A stretch of DNA of 64,000 nt from Symbiodinium natans (GCA_905221605.1 CAJNDS010002130.1:562001-626000); one strand, 5' to 3'; positions 1-11,255 are shown, counted from the stretch's first letter. Made by a program: numbers and translations. Notes: generated by a model not told the origin, from the letters alone.

Positions 1-91
1 GGAGGGTGCCGTGCGGAATGTTCAGGGGGCACTTTCACCAGAATGCGTATTCTGGGTAGCCTGTATTAATTTCATTCCTATAGGAAGCATG

Positions 92-190
92 TGGGAGTTC
101 CGATATTATCGGTACCCTCCCAGGGGTCCTTTTTTACTTGGATTCTACTATTTACTATTTTGGGGCCCCCATTATCGGAAACCCCCATAT
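92..190. mobile_element. MITE family A copy (A1), diverged
   Basis: A ~100-nt palindromic element ending in a run like TTATCGGAAACCCCCAT, with GGTACC, GGGGTCC, GGATTCTACTATTT and GGGGCCCCC blocks in order. The same blocks recur in about 15 places in the window, with both ends being inverted copies of GGTTTACGAAAATAGGGGTACC. No coding capacity. Confidence 0.6.
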
Positions 191-326
191 GGGAAGAGCA
201 TTGGTCGTTCTTGAGGGTTTAGGAAAGCCTTAGGCATCTTCCGCCGCTTGCGCCACCCAAAAGCGTGCACTTCCACCCCCCCCCCCCCCGCGGAGCCCTA
301 GTCCTCCAGCCCTGCTTGGTGTTCAG

Positions 327-657
327 GTTTAGGGGTTTTAGGGGTTTAGTTTAGGGGTTTAGGGTTTAGGGGTTTAGGGTTTAGGGGTTTAGGGGTTTAG
401 GGGTTTTAGGGGTTTTTAGGGGTTAGGGTAGGGGTTTAGGGGTTAGGGGTTTTAGGGGTTTAGGGGTTTTAGGGGTTTAGGGGGTTTAGGGGTTTAGGGG
501 TTTAGGGGTTTAGGGGTTTAGGGGTTTAGGGGTTTAGGGGTTTAGGGGTTTAGGGGTTTAGGGGTTTAGGGGTTTAGGGGTTCAGGGGCTTAGGGGCTTA
601 GGGCTTAGGGGCTCAGGGGCTTAGGGGCTCAGGGGCTTAGGGGCTTAGGGGTTTGGG
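327..657 (+). repeat. Telomere-like array, TTTAGGGG-type unit
   Basis: About 330 nt of imperfect TTTAGGGG/TTTAGGG units in the G-rich-on-plus orientation, drifting into CTTAGGGG and CTCAGGGG towards the right end. It is internal to the contig, so it is interstitial rather than a chromosome end. Confidence 0.9.
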
Positions 658-699
658 ATCTCCTTTTTCAGCAACTCTGCTTTCAGTAGCTGTTTGCAG

Positions 700-795
700 C
701 CCTCACCCTCTTCCGTCTATGACATTTCGACGTGGGAGGACGTCGCCCCTTTCCATGCGCAGACGCTCTTCAGACGCCCGCAGCCAAGGGACCGT
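700..795 (+). CDS. Exon-like island, product unknown
   Basis: A unique GC-rich island between two telomere-like arrays. It follows a good acceptor (TGTTTGCAG) and is open in one frame, reading ...SVYDISTWEDVAPFHAQTL.... No family recognised. The right boundary is unresolved. It resembles the verified exon islands at 21.7-29.7 kb in size and setting. Confidence 0.35.
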
Positions 796-813
796 AGGCT
801 CTTGAACATCTAA

Positions 814-870
814 TTAGGGTTTAGGGGTTTAGGGTTTAGGGTTTGGGGTTTTGGGTTTTGGGTTTTGGGT
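814..870 (+). repeat. Short telomere-like array
   Basis: TTTAGGG units changing to TTTTGGG at the right end. Confidence 0.8.
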
Positions 871-959
871 ATAGGAGTTGAAGACTTCAATCGGAATTCG
901 CGTCTACCCTGGTTTACTAATCGGGAGGCTGCGCGGAGTACTGCGTACCCCATACCCGA

Positions 960-1565
960 AACCCCATGCTTCCTCAACTACTGAGAAAACCATGTGAACA
1001 GGCATATTGCTAATGTAGTTCATATCATTAATTTACAAGCGTTTCCCAAAGAATGCATTGCTAGCACTTTCATTTTCCTAGTTTGAATATACATATATTT
1101 TTGGTGCCAGTCTTGTTCATGCTATTGATCTTGTTATTGTTGCGAATATTAGCAATTCTAGCAAGTTCTGAATACTCTCAATATTATCAAAGGCGAATGT
1201 AATCAAATGTAATCAACACTACAGACATTATGAGTATGGTTCATGCTATTCATATTATTGGTTAATCTTACAACTATGAATATGATGAATGCTTATTAGG
1301 ACATTGATATTACTGATACGGTTACTAGTAGTAACTGTTTTCACCTTGTCAGTGTTGTTTTATGCTGTCTTCCGATTTGCACACTACTAGCACAATCAAC
1401 ATCAGTAGTCTTCATACTTGTTATGAATCTCTGTATTGGATGACTAAGACGATTAACATGATTAAAACCATTGTCTAATCAATACTTTCAAGGCTCTTCA
1501 TACTACATATCGAAAATATGGTGCATTTCATAAATATCATAAGTCTTACAGAAGTATTACTCACT
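960..1565. other. AT-rich block without recognisable gene
   Basis: About 600 nt of strikingly AT-rich DNA (many TATT, ATTA and TTGTTATTG runs) inside an otherwise GC-rich window, bounded on the right by a CCCTAAGC array. No long open frame, no tRNA-like fold and no recognised coding motif. A second AT-rich block lies at 21060-21335. Confidence 0.6.
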
Positions 1566-1573
1566 GTCATGCC

Positions 1574-1708
1574 ACCCTAAGCCCTAAGCCCTACGCCCTA
1601 AGCCCTAAGCCCTAAGCCCTAAGCCCTAAGCCCTAAGCCCTAAGCCCTAAGCCCTAAACCCTAAACCCTAAACCCTAAACTCCTAAACCCTAAACCCTAA
1701 ACCCTAAA
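1574..1708 (-). repeat. Telomere-like array CCCTAAG to CCCTAAA
   Basis: Left half is CCCTAAG units, right half CCCTAAA; the change is abrupt, so the variant unit has spread as a block. Confidence 0.9.
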
Positions 1709-1835
1709 GCCTGAGCAACCAGCTCAGGTCGCTGCGACGATGTCCTGCCCAGTTGCCGCTACAACCAGGCTGGCGATGCGACACCTTGCCAGCCTCGACT
1801 TGTGACGATGCAGGGACATAGTCAATAAAGATAGA

Positions 1836-1953
1836 TGGGTTTAGGGTTTAGGGTTTAGCGTTTAGGGTTTAGGGTTTAGGGTTTCGGGTTTAGGGTTTAG
1901 GGTTTAGGGTTTAGGGTTTAGGATTTTGGGTTTTGGGTTTAGGGTTTAGGGTA
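1836..1953 (+). repeat. Telomere-like TTTAGGG array
   Basis: About 15 near-perfect TTTAGGG units with single-base variants. Confidence 0.9.
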
Positions 1954-2186
1954 CAAGGTATCTGCTTGAAAGAAAAAAAGAATATATATATATATATAGT
2001 CATTTGTTTATTTATCTATATGTATGGTCACTTCTCTAGCTCAGGGTCCCTTCTTGGGGTCAGCATGATCAGGCGGCCCCTGATATTCAGGATGCCCAAC
2101 AAGGGGCCCCAATTGAGGGAACTCACTGAAGAAAAGGAGTATGTATGTAGGACCTTTAGGGTCTATGTGAGTATTCTCTTTCGGGT

Positions 2187-2207
2187 AGCAGTAGTAGCAG
2201 TAGTAGC

Positions 2208-2266
<59 letters not shown>

Positions 2267-2400
2267 CAGTAGTAGTACTTGTACTAGTACTAGTGCTAGT
2301 AGTACTAGTACTAGTACTAGTACTGGTGCTGGAACTACTAGTACTAGTAGTACTACTAGTACGAGTACCACGAGTACTAGTACCACTAGTACAAGGGAAA
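2187..2400. repeat. GTA trinucleotide and ACTAGT microsatellite
   Basis: A long GTA run (about 2190-2275) passes into ACTAGT-rich palindromic sequence. The long Val- and Leu-rich open frames over it are low-complexity artefacts. Confidence 0.9.
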
Positions 2401-2424
2401 AAAAACTAGTACTAGGGCTCTGGT

Positions 2425-2905
2425 TGAAATGGAAAATCGGGCCTTGGGGAAAAGCCCCAAGCAATTGAAATGGTTGAAATGGTTGAACTGGGAGAATGGT
2501 TGAACTGGTTGAAATGGTGGAAAAGGCTTTTCCATTTCAACCATTTTTTCCAATTTTAAAATGTTAAAAAACAGTGGAAATGGAAAAGCCTTTTCTACTT
2601 CAACCATGTTTTACCATTTTAAAATGGTAAATAATGGTTGAAATGGAAAATCGGGCCTTGGGGGAAAGGCCCCAAGCAATTAAAATGGATGAAATGGTTG
2701 AAATGGAAAAGCCTTTTCCATTTCAACCATTTCAATCATTTCAACCATTTTAATTGCTTCGGGCTTTTCCCCCAAGGCCCGATTTTCCATTTCAACCGTT
2801 TTCACCATTTCATCCATTTTAATTGCCTGGGGCTCCTGGGGGAGGGACGGAGTTTCCATTTCAACCAGTTTTTCCGTTTTAAAATGGTGCAAAATGGTTG
2901 AAATG
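2425..2905. repeat. Palindromic TGAAATGG-rich repeat block
   Basis: Composed of GGTTGAAATGGAAAATCGGG(C) modules in both orientations, each next to a CCTTGGGGAAA/CCCCAAG block. 2635-2801 forms one long near-perfect inverted repeat (about 80-nt arms) and could fold into a hairpin. No protein signal. Confidence 0.8.
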
Positions 2906-2929
2906 AAAAAGTGGGTTTTTGTCTGTTTA

Positions 2930-3850
2930 AAGTGTTTCAAAAAGCAACAAAAGCAATTCGGAGCAGTCCGAAACAATTAGCAGGAGTTGTAAAGGGTCCC
3001 AAGGATTGGGTTTGTTAACGCTCACATGTCTGTTTCAAAGTTCTCTGGGTCCAATGGAATGATGCGATCCACGCCCCCCATTTCTTTACGTCTACCTATA
3101 TAAGGAGACGCACAGATCGCACCAGATTTTGCCCACGCCTTGTTTTGAGAGAATCACGAGAAAACGCGATGGCCAAAATCTGGTGCGATCTACGCGCCCC
3201 CTTTGTTTGCAAAAGGAGACGTGTAGATCACACCAGATATTGTCTACTCTCTTGCGGGAGAAATTAACCATACATGTCTGCTTCAAGTGTTTCAAGGGAA
3301 TGTACTCGTTAACGGTATTTCTCTTCTGTTTCAAGAAGCAAAACAATTTGGAGGAAGTCAAGGAATGGATTTGTTAGTGATATTTCCGTCTGTTTCAACA
3401 CGCCGAACAATTAGGAGGAGACCAAAGCCAGTAGGAGGAGTCAGGTTATGGGACGCCCCAACTGCCAAAACATGTAGGAGGATGCTTTTTTCTGTTCATA
3501 GTGGTTGAAGTGTGCACAGGAATGGACTTGTTAACCATGCAAGTTTGTTCAAGTTTTTGAAAGGCCCCAGTGGAATGGATTTGTAAATCATGCTTCTTTC
3601 TGTTTCAACAAGCAAAACGAGTAGGAGGAGTCCAAAACAATTGGGAGGAGTCATGTTATGGGACGCCCCCAATAGGCAAAACAATTAGGATGATGTCTGG
3701 GGGACATTTCTGTTAAAAGTGTTTGAAAGGACCCACGGGAACGGATTTGTTAACCATGTTATCTTCTGTCTCAACTAGCAACACAATTAGGAGCAGTCCG
3801 AAATCCGAAACAACTAGCAGGAAGTTGAATAGGGTCCAAGGGATTAGATT
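2930..3850. repeat. Degenerate tandem repeat (roughly 100-150 nt unit)
   Basis: Recurring modules GGAATGGATTTGTTAACCATG, TTTCTGTTTCAACAAGCAAAA and CAATTAGGAGGAGTCC appear at least four times with heavy divergence. Inside it, 3111-3245 holds inverted copies of a GGTGCGATCTACGCGCC-like module. No gene recognised. Confidence 0.65.
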
Positions 3851-3964
3851 TGCCTAGAGGCATAGTGAATTTCATGGCTCTTAATAGGGAAAGAAGGACG
3901 AAACCTCACATTATACCTAAAAGTCCATGCCTCAGAAGGAGTATAGGGGAGAAGACATACTGAT

Positions 3965-4620
3965 TAAACCCTAAACCCTAAACTCTAAACCCTAAACCCT
4001 AAAACCAACAGCCTAAACCCCAAATTGGGTCTCCTCTCAGTATCGATTTCGCTTTCCCGAACAGCCTTACTCACCCGAAACCCCAAACGCGGTAAATCCT
4101 GAACCGTAAAGCCTAAACCCCTTATAAACCCTAAACCTTAAACCCAAAACCCTAAAGCCTCAAGAGTTATTCGGGGATACTTCTTCGGTTGAACCCTGAG
4201 CCCCTAAACCCTACAAAACCCTACAAGACCCTACAAAACCCTTACACACCCTTATAAGACCCTGATAAAACCCTGATAAAAATCCTTCTAAAAAACCTTT
4301 ACAAGACCCTTCTACGACCCTACAAACCCTTATAAAACCCTTCTAAAGTCCAAAAAAGAAAAACCTTCACGAGACCCTTCTACGACCCTACAACACCCTT
4401 ATAAAACCCTTCTAAAGTCCAAAAAAGAAAACCTTCACAAGACCCTTCTACGACCCTGCAAAACCCTTAAAAGAAACCTTCTAAATTCCTTATGAAAACC
4501 TTTGCAGAACCCTTATACGACCCTACAAAACCCTTAAAAGAAACCCTTCTAAATTCCTTATAAAAGCCTTATAAGACTCTTATAAGAACTTATGAAGCCC
4601 GTATTTGCTTATAGAATCCT
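3965..4620 (-). repeat. Decayed CCCTAAA/CCCTACAAAA array with a longer repeat
   Basis: Starts as CCCTAAA and drifts to CCCTACAAAA, CCCTTATAAAA and CCCTTCTAAAG. About 4316-4470 contains two longer units, each with CTTCTAAAGTCCAAAAAAGA followed by CCTTCAC(G/A)AGACCC. Confidence 0.75.
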
Positions 4621-4756
4621 CAGAAAAACCTTTGACAAAACCCATATGCCGACCAGGGAGTCGACGACACACCTCCGCCGCAACAGCGCCTCTGCAGCGC
4701 TCGAGACCCCGCGCCCGATGCCATGCGCGCGCCGCGGCCGGCAATTGGGGGATTGT

Positions 4757-4862
4757 AGGGCCTAGGGTTTAGGGTTTGGGGTTTGGGGTTTGGGGTTTGG
4801 GGTTTGGGGTTTGGGGTTTGGGGTTTAGGGTTTAGGGTTTAGGGTTTAGGGTTTAGGGTTAG
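4757..4862 (+). repeat. TTTGGGG/TTTAGGG array
   Basis: A block of TTTGGGG flanked by TTTAGGG units, showing local spread of a one-base unit variant. Confidence 0.9.
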
Positions 4863-5125
4863 CCTTCGGGGTGTGGCCATGGGGCTTCGAGGGCTCACGG
4901 GCTTAGGGGGCTTTGGGGCCCGGGGTGGCTTCGGGGGCGCAAGGCTTGCTACCCGAGGATCTGCAAGGTGTGGGCATGCGACCGACATAAGTGCGGCCAG
5001 TCGTGCAAGGAAGCTGGGCTAGCTGGGAAACCGTAGATCTCCGAGACGCTAATCCTGAAACTTCGCTGGAACTCCTTCCTTCACATCCCAGCATATCCCA
5101 GCATCCTAGCTGGTCCAAACTTCTA

Positions 5126-5244
5126 CCCAGACCCCTAGGAGGATCCAAAAAATAGATCCCCTTAACGGTTCCGAAGAATGACCCAATAGTAGTATAGGGT
5201 ACCATTTGGGGGTTCTATTTTTTGGATCCTCCCAAAAGTGTGGG
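5126..5244. mobile_element. MITE family E copy (E1)
   Basis: About 119 nt with terminal inverted repeats: CCCAGACCCCTAGGAGGATCC at the left and an inverted GGATCCTCCC...GTGTGGG at the right, with GACCCAATAGTAGTA in the middle. A second copy lies at 25648-25769. Confidence 0.7.
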
Positions 5245-5744
5245 AAGAGGCTCGCATGCCATCGGTTTAGGGTTTAGGGTTTGCCGGATGGGGGCCGAGT
5301 AGTGTGCTGCCGGGTTGTTTTGGGAGCTGCTGCAAGGCGTCAAGTCCAGAAGGCCTTGAGTGCATATAGCGGAGGGTTGGGGGTTAGTTTTGTTTCTAAA
5401 TTAGGGTCTCGGAGATTCAGGGTTGGGCGATGCCTTTTCTGCCACAATAAGTGCGGGGGTCTTGCATGGGTTAGATCAAGCCCGCCGGCTGGCGGGCAGG
5501 CGAGGACCGAACTCTGCAAAGTCATGTGAATTCCTATCGGGGAGTTCAGATGACTTTACGACGATTCCAGATGCCAAAGCATCCTCAGCTAGCATTGCCG
5601 CATTGCCGCGGGTGTTCCTCGATGACGAGTTTTCCTCCAGACCACACACCGTCGTGCCTCAGAACACCGTCCTTGAGGTGCTCAGGACATAGTAAAGAAA
5701 CAGTCGGAATGTGTCTCCCTTGTTGTAGGATGCCCCCTAAACAA

Positions 5745-5818
5745 CCCTAGACCCTAAACCCCAAACCCCAAACCTCCAACCCCCAGCCCTAAACCCGAAA
5801 CCCTAAACCCTAAACCCC
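5745..5818 (-). repeat. CCCTAAA/CCCCAAA array
   Basis: Short mixed array immediately upstream of an exon-like island. Confidence 0.75.
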
Positions 5819-5855
5819 GTTAAGTTTCTTCTGACAAGAACTCAAGGGTCCAAAG

Positions 5856-5918
5856 GCGATGGCTGGGATTCCTGCGATTGCTCCCAGGTTTGCGACAGAG
5901 AGCTACAAGGACTCGCAG
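5856..5918 (+). CDS. Exon-like island, 21 codons
   Basis: Bounded by AAAG^ and a GC donor (CAG^GCCAAG); in phase 0 it reads AMAGIPAIAPRFATESYKDSQ. The boundaries match the splice style of the better supported genes here. Gene family unknown. Confidence 0.4.
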
Positions 5919-6325
5919 GCCAAGTGTCCTCTGAGTTGGCTATCGTTTATGCTCCAGGGTTCGGGGTCTAGGGTTTAGGGTCCTGTATAAGGATTCAAGA
6001 AGTCAAGGAAGCCGTAATTTAATTTCACCCTGCCATGGCCCCCCGCAGCAATGTATATCTGAACAAACTGTTCAGACAGACTATCGAGTCAAGCCTCAAG
6101 CCCAGTTCTCGGACGCTGCCGGCAGAAACTGTTGTGTGGGAGGTGGCTGGTTTGAGCCAGCTGCGGGACACCGCACGTTGCCGGAGCAAGATGGCCACAA
6201 TCTCAAGTTTATGGAGGCCTCTCAACCAAGCTACTCATCGAGGCACCTTACAGGAGATTTGGAAATGTAGGCATTCCGTGCATGTTCATCCGATGCCCTC
6301 AACCCTCCACCCCAATTTAAGATCG

Positions 6326-7075
6326 TTTGCCCTAAGCCCTAAACCCTTAACCCTTAAAGCCCAAGCCCCTAAACCCCGAACCGTAAACCCCCCAACTCTC
6401 AACCCTTAACCCCCTTTAACCCTCACAGCCCAAGCCCCTAAAATCAGCGATCCCCAAACCCCAAACCCCAAACCCCAAACCCCAAACCCCAAAACCCCAA
6501 ACCCCAAACCCCAAACCCCAAACCCCAAACCCCAAACCCCAAACCCCAAACCCCAAAACCCAAAAAAACCCTGAACCCTAAGCCCTAAGCCCTAAACCCC
6601 AACCCCAAACCCCAAACCCCAAACCCCAAACCCCAAACCCCAAACCCCAAACCCCAAACCCCAAACCCCAAACCCCAAACCCCAAACTCTAAATCTTAAA
6701 TCCTACACCCTAAACCCTAAACCCTAAACCCAAAACCCCCCTCAGCAAAATCTCTCCCCCGAGGTCGTGCCAGAGCCGCTCGGCGAGGTCCCAGCCTGGG
6801 CTGCCGACGTGGCTCCGCAGTCGAGGCCTCCAGGGTTTGGGGTTTAGGGTTTGGGGTTTAGGGTTTGGGGTGTAGGATTTAAGATTTAGAGTTTGGGGTT
6901 TGGGGTTTGGGGTTGAGGGTTTAGGGTTTAGGGTTTGTGGTTTAGGGTTTGGGGTTTAGGGTTTGGGGTTTAGGGGTTTAGGGTTTGGGGTTTGGGGTTG
7001 AGGGCTTAGGGTTTAGGAGTTTCTTGGGGGTTTTGGGTTTAGGGTTTAGAAGTTCCTTGGGGTTTTGGGGTTTGG
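6326..7075. repeat. Large CCCCAAA / TTTGGGG inverted array complex
   Basis: 6326-6740 is mainly CCCCAAA with CCCTAAA edges; 6831-7075 is the opposite orientation (TTTGGGG, TTTAGGG). The 90-nt spacer (6741-6830) is unique and GC-rich with no clear frame. Head-to-head orientation could fold or could reflect two independent insertions. Confidence 0.85.
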
Positions 7076-7277
7076 CGTCCACAGTCTAGGCTTGACCCCT
7101 AGACCCTAAGCAGCCGCTCCTCAGCCGCAAGAACATCCCAAGCCGGCAGCCCCAAACCCTGAATACAAACCCACACTCCCCGAAGCCCTAAGCCCCTAAA
7201 CCCTAAATAGATTCCTAAGCGCCTTAAATCCATAAACCCAAAACCCATAAACCCATGAACCCTAAATGCACCTTAAA

Positions 7278-7535
7278 CCCTTAGGGTTTAGGGTTTAGGG
7301 TTTAGGGCTTAGGGTTTAGGGTTTAGGGTTTAGGGTTCAGGGTTTAACCCAGAAGCCCCTCAAAACCTCCAGCCTCCACTCGCAAGGAGGTCGCCGTGGA
7401 GCTGCGACAGCTCCAAGAGATCCCATCAAAGCCAAGTGCGGGACCTACTGCATAAGGGGGTTTACGAAAATAGGGTATAGGGTTTAGGGTTTAGGGTTTA
7501 GGGTTTAGGGTTTAGGGTTTGGGGTTTAGGGTTTA
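7278..7535 (+). repeat. Two TTTAGGG arrays around an exon-like island
   Basis: Arrays at about 7278-7350 and 7465-7535 flank the island described at 7387. Confidence 0.85.
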
Positions 7536-10500
7536 CAGTTCATCCTCAAAGAGTAGGATCCCCTTATAATAAGGACACTCAATAAGGTACCCCTAGTTTC
7601 GGAAACCCCCATAGGAAGGTTTGTTCTCGCCCTCCACAAGTAGAAGCATACTTCTGAATAGAGTGTGGCAGGCTCGGGTGTGCGTGCATCATTGTCCACT
7701 CAGTACTCCGATCCCGCTGAATTACTTTGGGCTGATTCTCTGGTCTCACCCAGCCCTTGTCGTGGAGTCGCTCGCGAGTGAGGACAGTACCTTTCTCCGG
7801 TTCTGGGGGGTCAGCATGGGCATCAACGTTCCCGAAATGCGGCTGGGAGATTCTATCTGCAGAAGCATGAGTCACTGAGTCACTGTCGTGACGAGGCCCA
7901 TGGTTTGGGGGATTCGAATCGGCCCACATAGTTGCATGCGAAGCATGCTCAGGTCGCGAGCTTTGGATCGTGCGTTTCGGAATGAAAGGAGGAGAACCTC
8001 GGGAGGGGCGTAGCCCACCCCTCCGTTCGCTAACACAATGCTGATATGGGTGTCGAAACTCTACACCGGAAAACTCTTGAGCGCACCACCAGCACTCGTT
8101 GTGCCGGAACATTCGTAGAGGTATGTAATGTAGTTTGTGAAAGCGTGCATCTTGCACGCGGCCGCAAAGAGGACATCACAGTCCTAACGCACCTCGAAGC
8201 ATGTGGGCTTCAAGCCCCACAACACCCAACACACCATACATCCTCAAGTCTGCTGTCCTAGGAGAGCCCCTCAAGGGACTGAAGGAGGGACCCTTATAAG
8301 GGACCTTAGGGGTTATTTAGGCATATAAGGTTTAGATAGGTGTTATATGGGCTACAAAAGGGGAATAAGATGAAGGGTCCCCTAACTTCGAGGCCATTGC
8401 CTCTCCGTCCTCGTCCTCGGCGTCCACGCGGACGCCGAGCCCGGGAATGCCGCAGGCTCCAAAGGGTTTGGGTCTTTCTGGTTTAGGGTTTAGGGTTTAC
8501 AGGGTTTAGGGAATAGGCATTTAGGGTTGAGGGTTTCAGAGGTTTCGGGTTCAGGGTTGAAGGGTTTAGTGGTTCAAGGGTTTCAGTTTTTCGGAACTTT
8601 CGGGCTTTAGGCTTCGGTGAAGGGGGAGTTGAGGCTGCTTTCGAGGGTTGTGGAGCGAAAGTCCCCCGAAAGACCTGAAGCCAAAAGCACGCTCACAGCC
8701 TCAGATTCCGACACCCTAAACCCAATCAATCTCTCAAAGCCTCAAACACCAAACAACCGGTACCCTAAAAGAGGGTAAATTTAGGGTCTAGGGGTCAAGC
8801 CTCAACCCCTAAAACCCTAAATCCCTGAAACCCTGAAACCCTCAAACCCTCAAACCCTCAAATCCTCAAACCCTCAAACCCTCAAACCCTCAAACCCTCA
8901 AGCCCTCAAACCCTCAAGCCCTCAAACCCTCAAACCCTGAAACCCTCAAACCCTCAAACCCTCAAGCCCTCAAGCCCTCAAACCCTCAAACCTTAGCAGC
9001 CGGCATGGCGAGGCTGTTGGGCCCGTGGCAGTGTGGGCGTAGACCTCAGCCACCAAGCCAGGCTGATACCATGCCAGGGTGTAGGCCTTTGGCCTTAGGC
9101 CTTAGGCCTTAGGCCTTAGGCCTTAGGCCTTAGGCCTTAGGCCTTAGGCCTTAGGCCTTAGGCCTTAGGCCTTAGGCCTTAGGCCTTAGGCCTTAGGCCT
9201 GAGGCTTGAGGCTTGAGGCTTGAGGCTTGAGGCTTTAGGGTTTAGGGTTTAGAATTTGGGGTTTGTTGAAAATGATTTTGGGTTCAGTTTCGGGGCAAGC
9301 TTCGAGTAGTGGTTTCGAGGGTTGCTCTTGAATTCTTGTGCAGGTGTTTGGGGTTTAGGGTGGGGCTTGAGGATGTCTGGTCAGTTTTTTTTTCGGGGTT
9401 TGGGGTTTAGGCTTTAGGGCCTGACATCCTTGAGCAAGCAGACAGCTGTGCATCCCGCTTGTGCATTGCAGGCCTCAAGAATGTTTCGATTTTGAAGGGT
9501 GGGGGTGCCGGGGATTGCTGCCGTAAGCCCAACACCCTGATCATCCTGAGCCCTGAAAGCCCAAAAAGCCCGAGGCCGAGCGTGCTCGACGAGCAGAGCA
9601 AGCGATGCTCCAGAAAGACTTAACCATCGAGTGCCTTGAGGCAGAGTCGTGGGCCAGGTCTCTTTGAGGGTCAACCGGTTTTCTCTGGCAGGCAGGCAGT
9701 GGCAGCTGGGGGGACAGGGGGTTGGTTAGGGGGGTGGGGGGGGGGGGGGGCTTGAAGGCCAAGAAGGACCTAGCGTTGAAGGACACGGTGTGATGTATGA
9801 ACTGCGCCCAAAGCCTAAACCCTCTCAGGCTGAAACCCAGCAGAGAAGTAACACAAGTCCAGATCCTAAGCCTAGACCACACGCCCTACCAAACACAAAA
9901 AAGGCAGGCCCAAAACTCGAAAACCCGCATACTCCCGAGCAGCGCACGCCCAAACCCAAAACCCCAGAGCCTGAACAACACCGTGCCAAAACTATGGGTT
10001 ACTGCTTAAACATTGTTCAACAGAAAGTGGCCTTTGCTTGATGTCTCGAAGAGCCCTGTCCTTGAAGCACGCTGGGATTGGGGCTGGGACAGGGGCTGGG
10101 ATAGGGGCCCTATAGTGAGCTCCCAGCGTGACTCCCAGCTTGACCTCCGAAGCCCCGCGATGCTAAGCACCAGGAGCGAGTGCGGCAGTTGGAGCAGAAG
10201 ATTGGCAGATGCAGCCAGAGCCCCCCCCTCAAGACACTGGGAGCCCCTGGTAACCCAAGCCTGGTGTGGGGTTCTGTTCTGGGGTCGCAACCTGGAGATT
10301 GCTGGTTGCAGAGATCTGTGTTGATCTAGAGGTCCTTGTAGGAATTCTACAGAAAGCTTACACCTCCATGACGTGAAGACGCGTGCGAAAGGGAAAATGT
10401 TCTGCTGCGAAGCTTGGGATGTCCCCGTATACGCTACCTAGCAGTCCTTAATGGGGATTATCGTACCCCCTTATAATCATCCCTATTGCGGACTGTTAGT

Positions 10501-11255
10501 ATAAGGGTGAACATCCCAAGCCGAAAGCTTGGACGCAAGGAGAAGTTCTGCGAAAGTTCCGTGCAAGTCTGACGTACCCCTGGAAGGGCCCGGCCCTCCC
10601 TGGACCCTTCAATGCTGAACTCAATCCTAAGCTCACCTCCCTCAAAACACGATCGTGCTTGTACTGAATCTTACCTTCAACCCTTCCTCATCACTCAACC
10701 CTACACTGAGTATGCACATCCGTAGACACAAGGCAAACTCCAGGAGCATAGGTTTTAGGACTCGCAGGTGCCCTGCGATTAGGCGCGCTAGAGATCCGCG
10801 AAAGGGCATCATGTTTCGACATTCATTTCCGGGACAAAGCAATTTAGATCAATTCCGGAGTGGCTCGAAGCGTTCCCTGCAATGAAGCCGGGACTCTCTG
10901 GGCTTCGCGTCAACCCTGTGCAGCGATACACGCAGATCATTTGGGGGAACATGAAGATGTCCACAATTATGCCCTGGATCCTGTTCAGATGCTCAGGCAG
11001 CAGCAACAGCTCTCTGTGCACCAACACCCGAGGCCCGCAACACGGAGAGCAGTGGTGTGTTGTGCACGGGTGTTAGGGGCCGACAGCTGCACCGAAAGCT
11101 AGTGATCGTCGGACCAGTCACTCCGGGGTAAATCCTTGGGAGATGCTGCAGGACTCAGGCCGTACGAGGCGGACGACGAAGCCTCGGAAGAAGGCGTGCC
11201 GAAACAAAGTGCCGCGGATGTGGAACAACCAGAAGTGACAATGAAGGCACTGTAG
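7387..11255 (+). CDS. Possible multi-exon gene for a coiled-coil, acidic-tail protein
   Basis: Gene-level suggestion only. Several islands between repeats are open on the plus strand and encode charged helical segments: 7387-7421 (EVAVELRQLQE), 9575-9657 (AERARRAEQAMLQKDL..., then ECLEAESWA), about 9750-9791 (GLKAKKDLALKDTV), about 10160-10220 (KHQERVRQLEQKIG), about 10960-11060 (Gln-rich, ALDPVQMLRQQQQL) and 11152-11255 (acidic, RPYEADDEASEEG, ending in TAG at 11253). Consecutive coiled-coil content on one strand suggests one gene, but phases between the pieces were not all matched and no family was recognised. MITE B1 and several arrays would lie in its introns. Confidence 0.35.
7550..7614. 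mobile_element. MITE family A half-element (A2)
   Basis: Contains GGATCCCCTTATAATAAGGA, AAGGTACCCCTAGTTTCGGA and AACCCCCAT, the right half of family A. It forms the end of a long minus-strand open frame that is probably spurious. Confidence 0.65.
8262..8390. mobile_element. MITE family C copy (C1)
   Basis: GGAGGGACCC...AGGGACCTTAGGGGTTATTTAGG with an inverted GGGTCCC near the end. Related sequences occur at 14845-14905, 38048-38100 and 41381-41455. Confidence 0.5.
8812..8993 (-). repeat. CCCTCAAA array
   Basis: About 20 units of an 8-nt variant, CCCTCAAA, with CCCTGAAA and CCCTCAAG interspersed. The unit length differs from the canonical 7-mer. Confidence 0.9.
9091..9232. repeat. GGCCTTA heptamer array then GAGGCTT array
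   Basis: About 15 perfect GGCCTTA units (TTAGGCC), then four or five GAGGCTT units. Possibly derived from TTTAGGG by two changes. Confidence 0.9.
9575..9657 (+). CDS. Coiled-coil exon (83 nt)
   Basis: Acceptor AAGCCCGAG^, donor CCAG^GTCTC. Reads AERARRAEQAMLQKDLTIE then CLEAESWA, a strongly helical charged segment. Proposed part of the 7.4-11.3 kb gene. Confidence 0.45.
10412..10521. mobile_element. MITE family B copy (B1), intact
   Basis: Ends are GCTTGGGATGT and the inverted ACATCCCAAGC; inside are inverted AGTCCTTAAT/GGACTGTTAGTATAAGGG arms. AAGCTTGG is present at 10410-10417 and again at 10525-10532, a possible target duplication. Confidence 0.75.
11152..11255 (+). CDS. Acidic exon, possibly terminal
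   Basis: Acceptor ATGCTGCAG^. Open frame LRPYEADDEASEEGVPKQS continuing to a TAG at 11253-11255. Either a last exon or an internal exon using the GT at 11252. No family recognised. Confidence 0.45.

Noticed and set aside
327..657. True chromosome end
   Set aside because: Unit is degenerate, unique sequence continues on both sides, and similar arrays of both orientations occur throughout.
1933..2464. Val-rich and Leu-rich frames on both strands
   Set aside because: Low-complexity translation of a GTA/CTA microsatellite.
2908..3260. tRNA or small RNA gene suggested by inverted repeats
   Set aside because: Arms are too long and no tRNA box motifs seen; it is part of the degenerate repeat block.
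7579..8157. 192-codon minus-strand frame
   Set aside because: Its end lies in a MITE, no domain or splice signals are seen, and composition is not convincing; kept out as a gene.
8812..9000. CRISPR-like regular repeat
   Set aside because: No unique spacers; it is a simple tandem array in a eukaryotic context.
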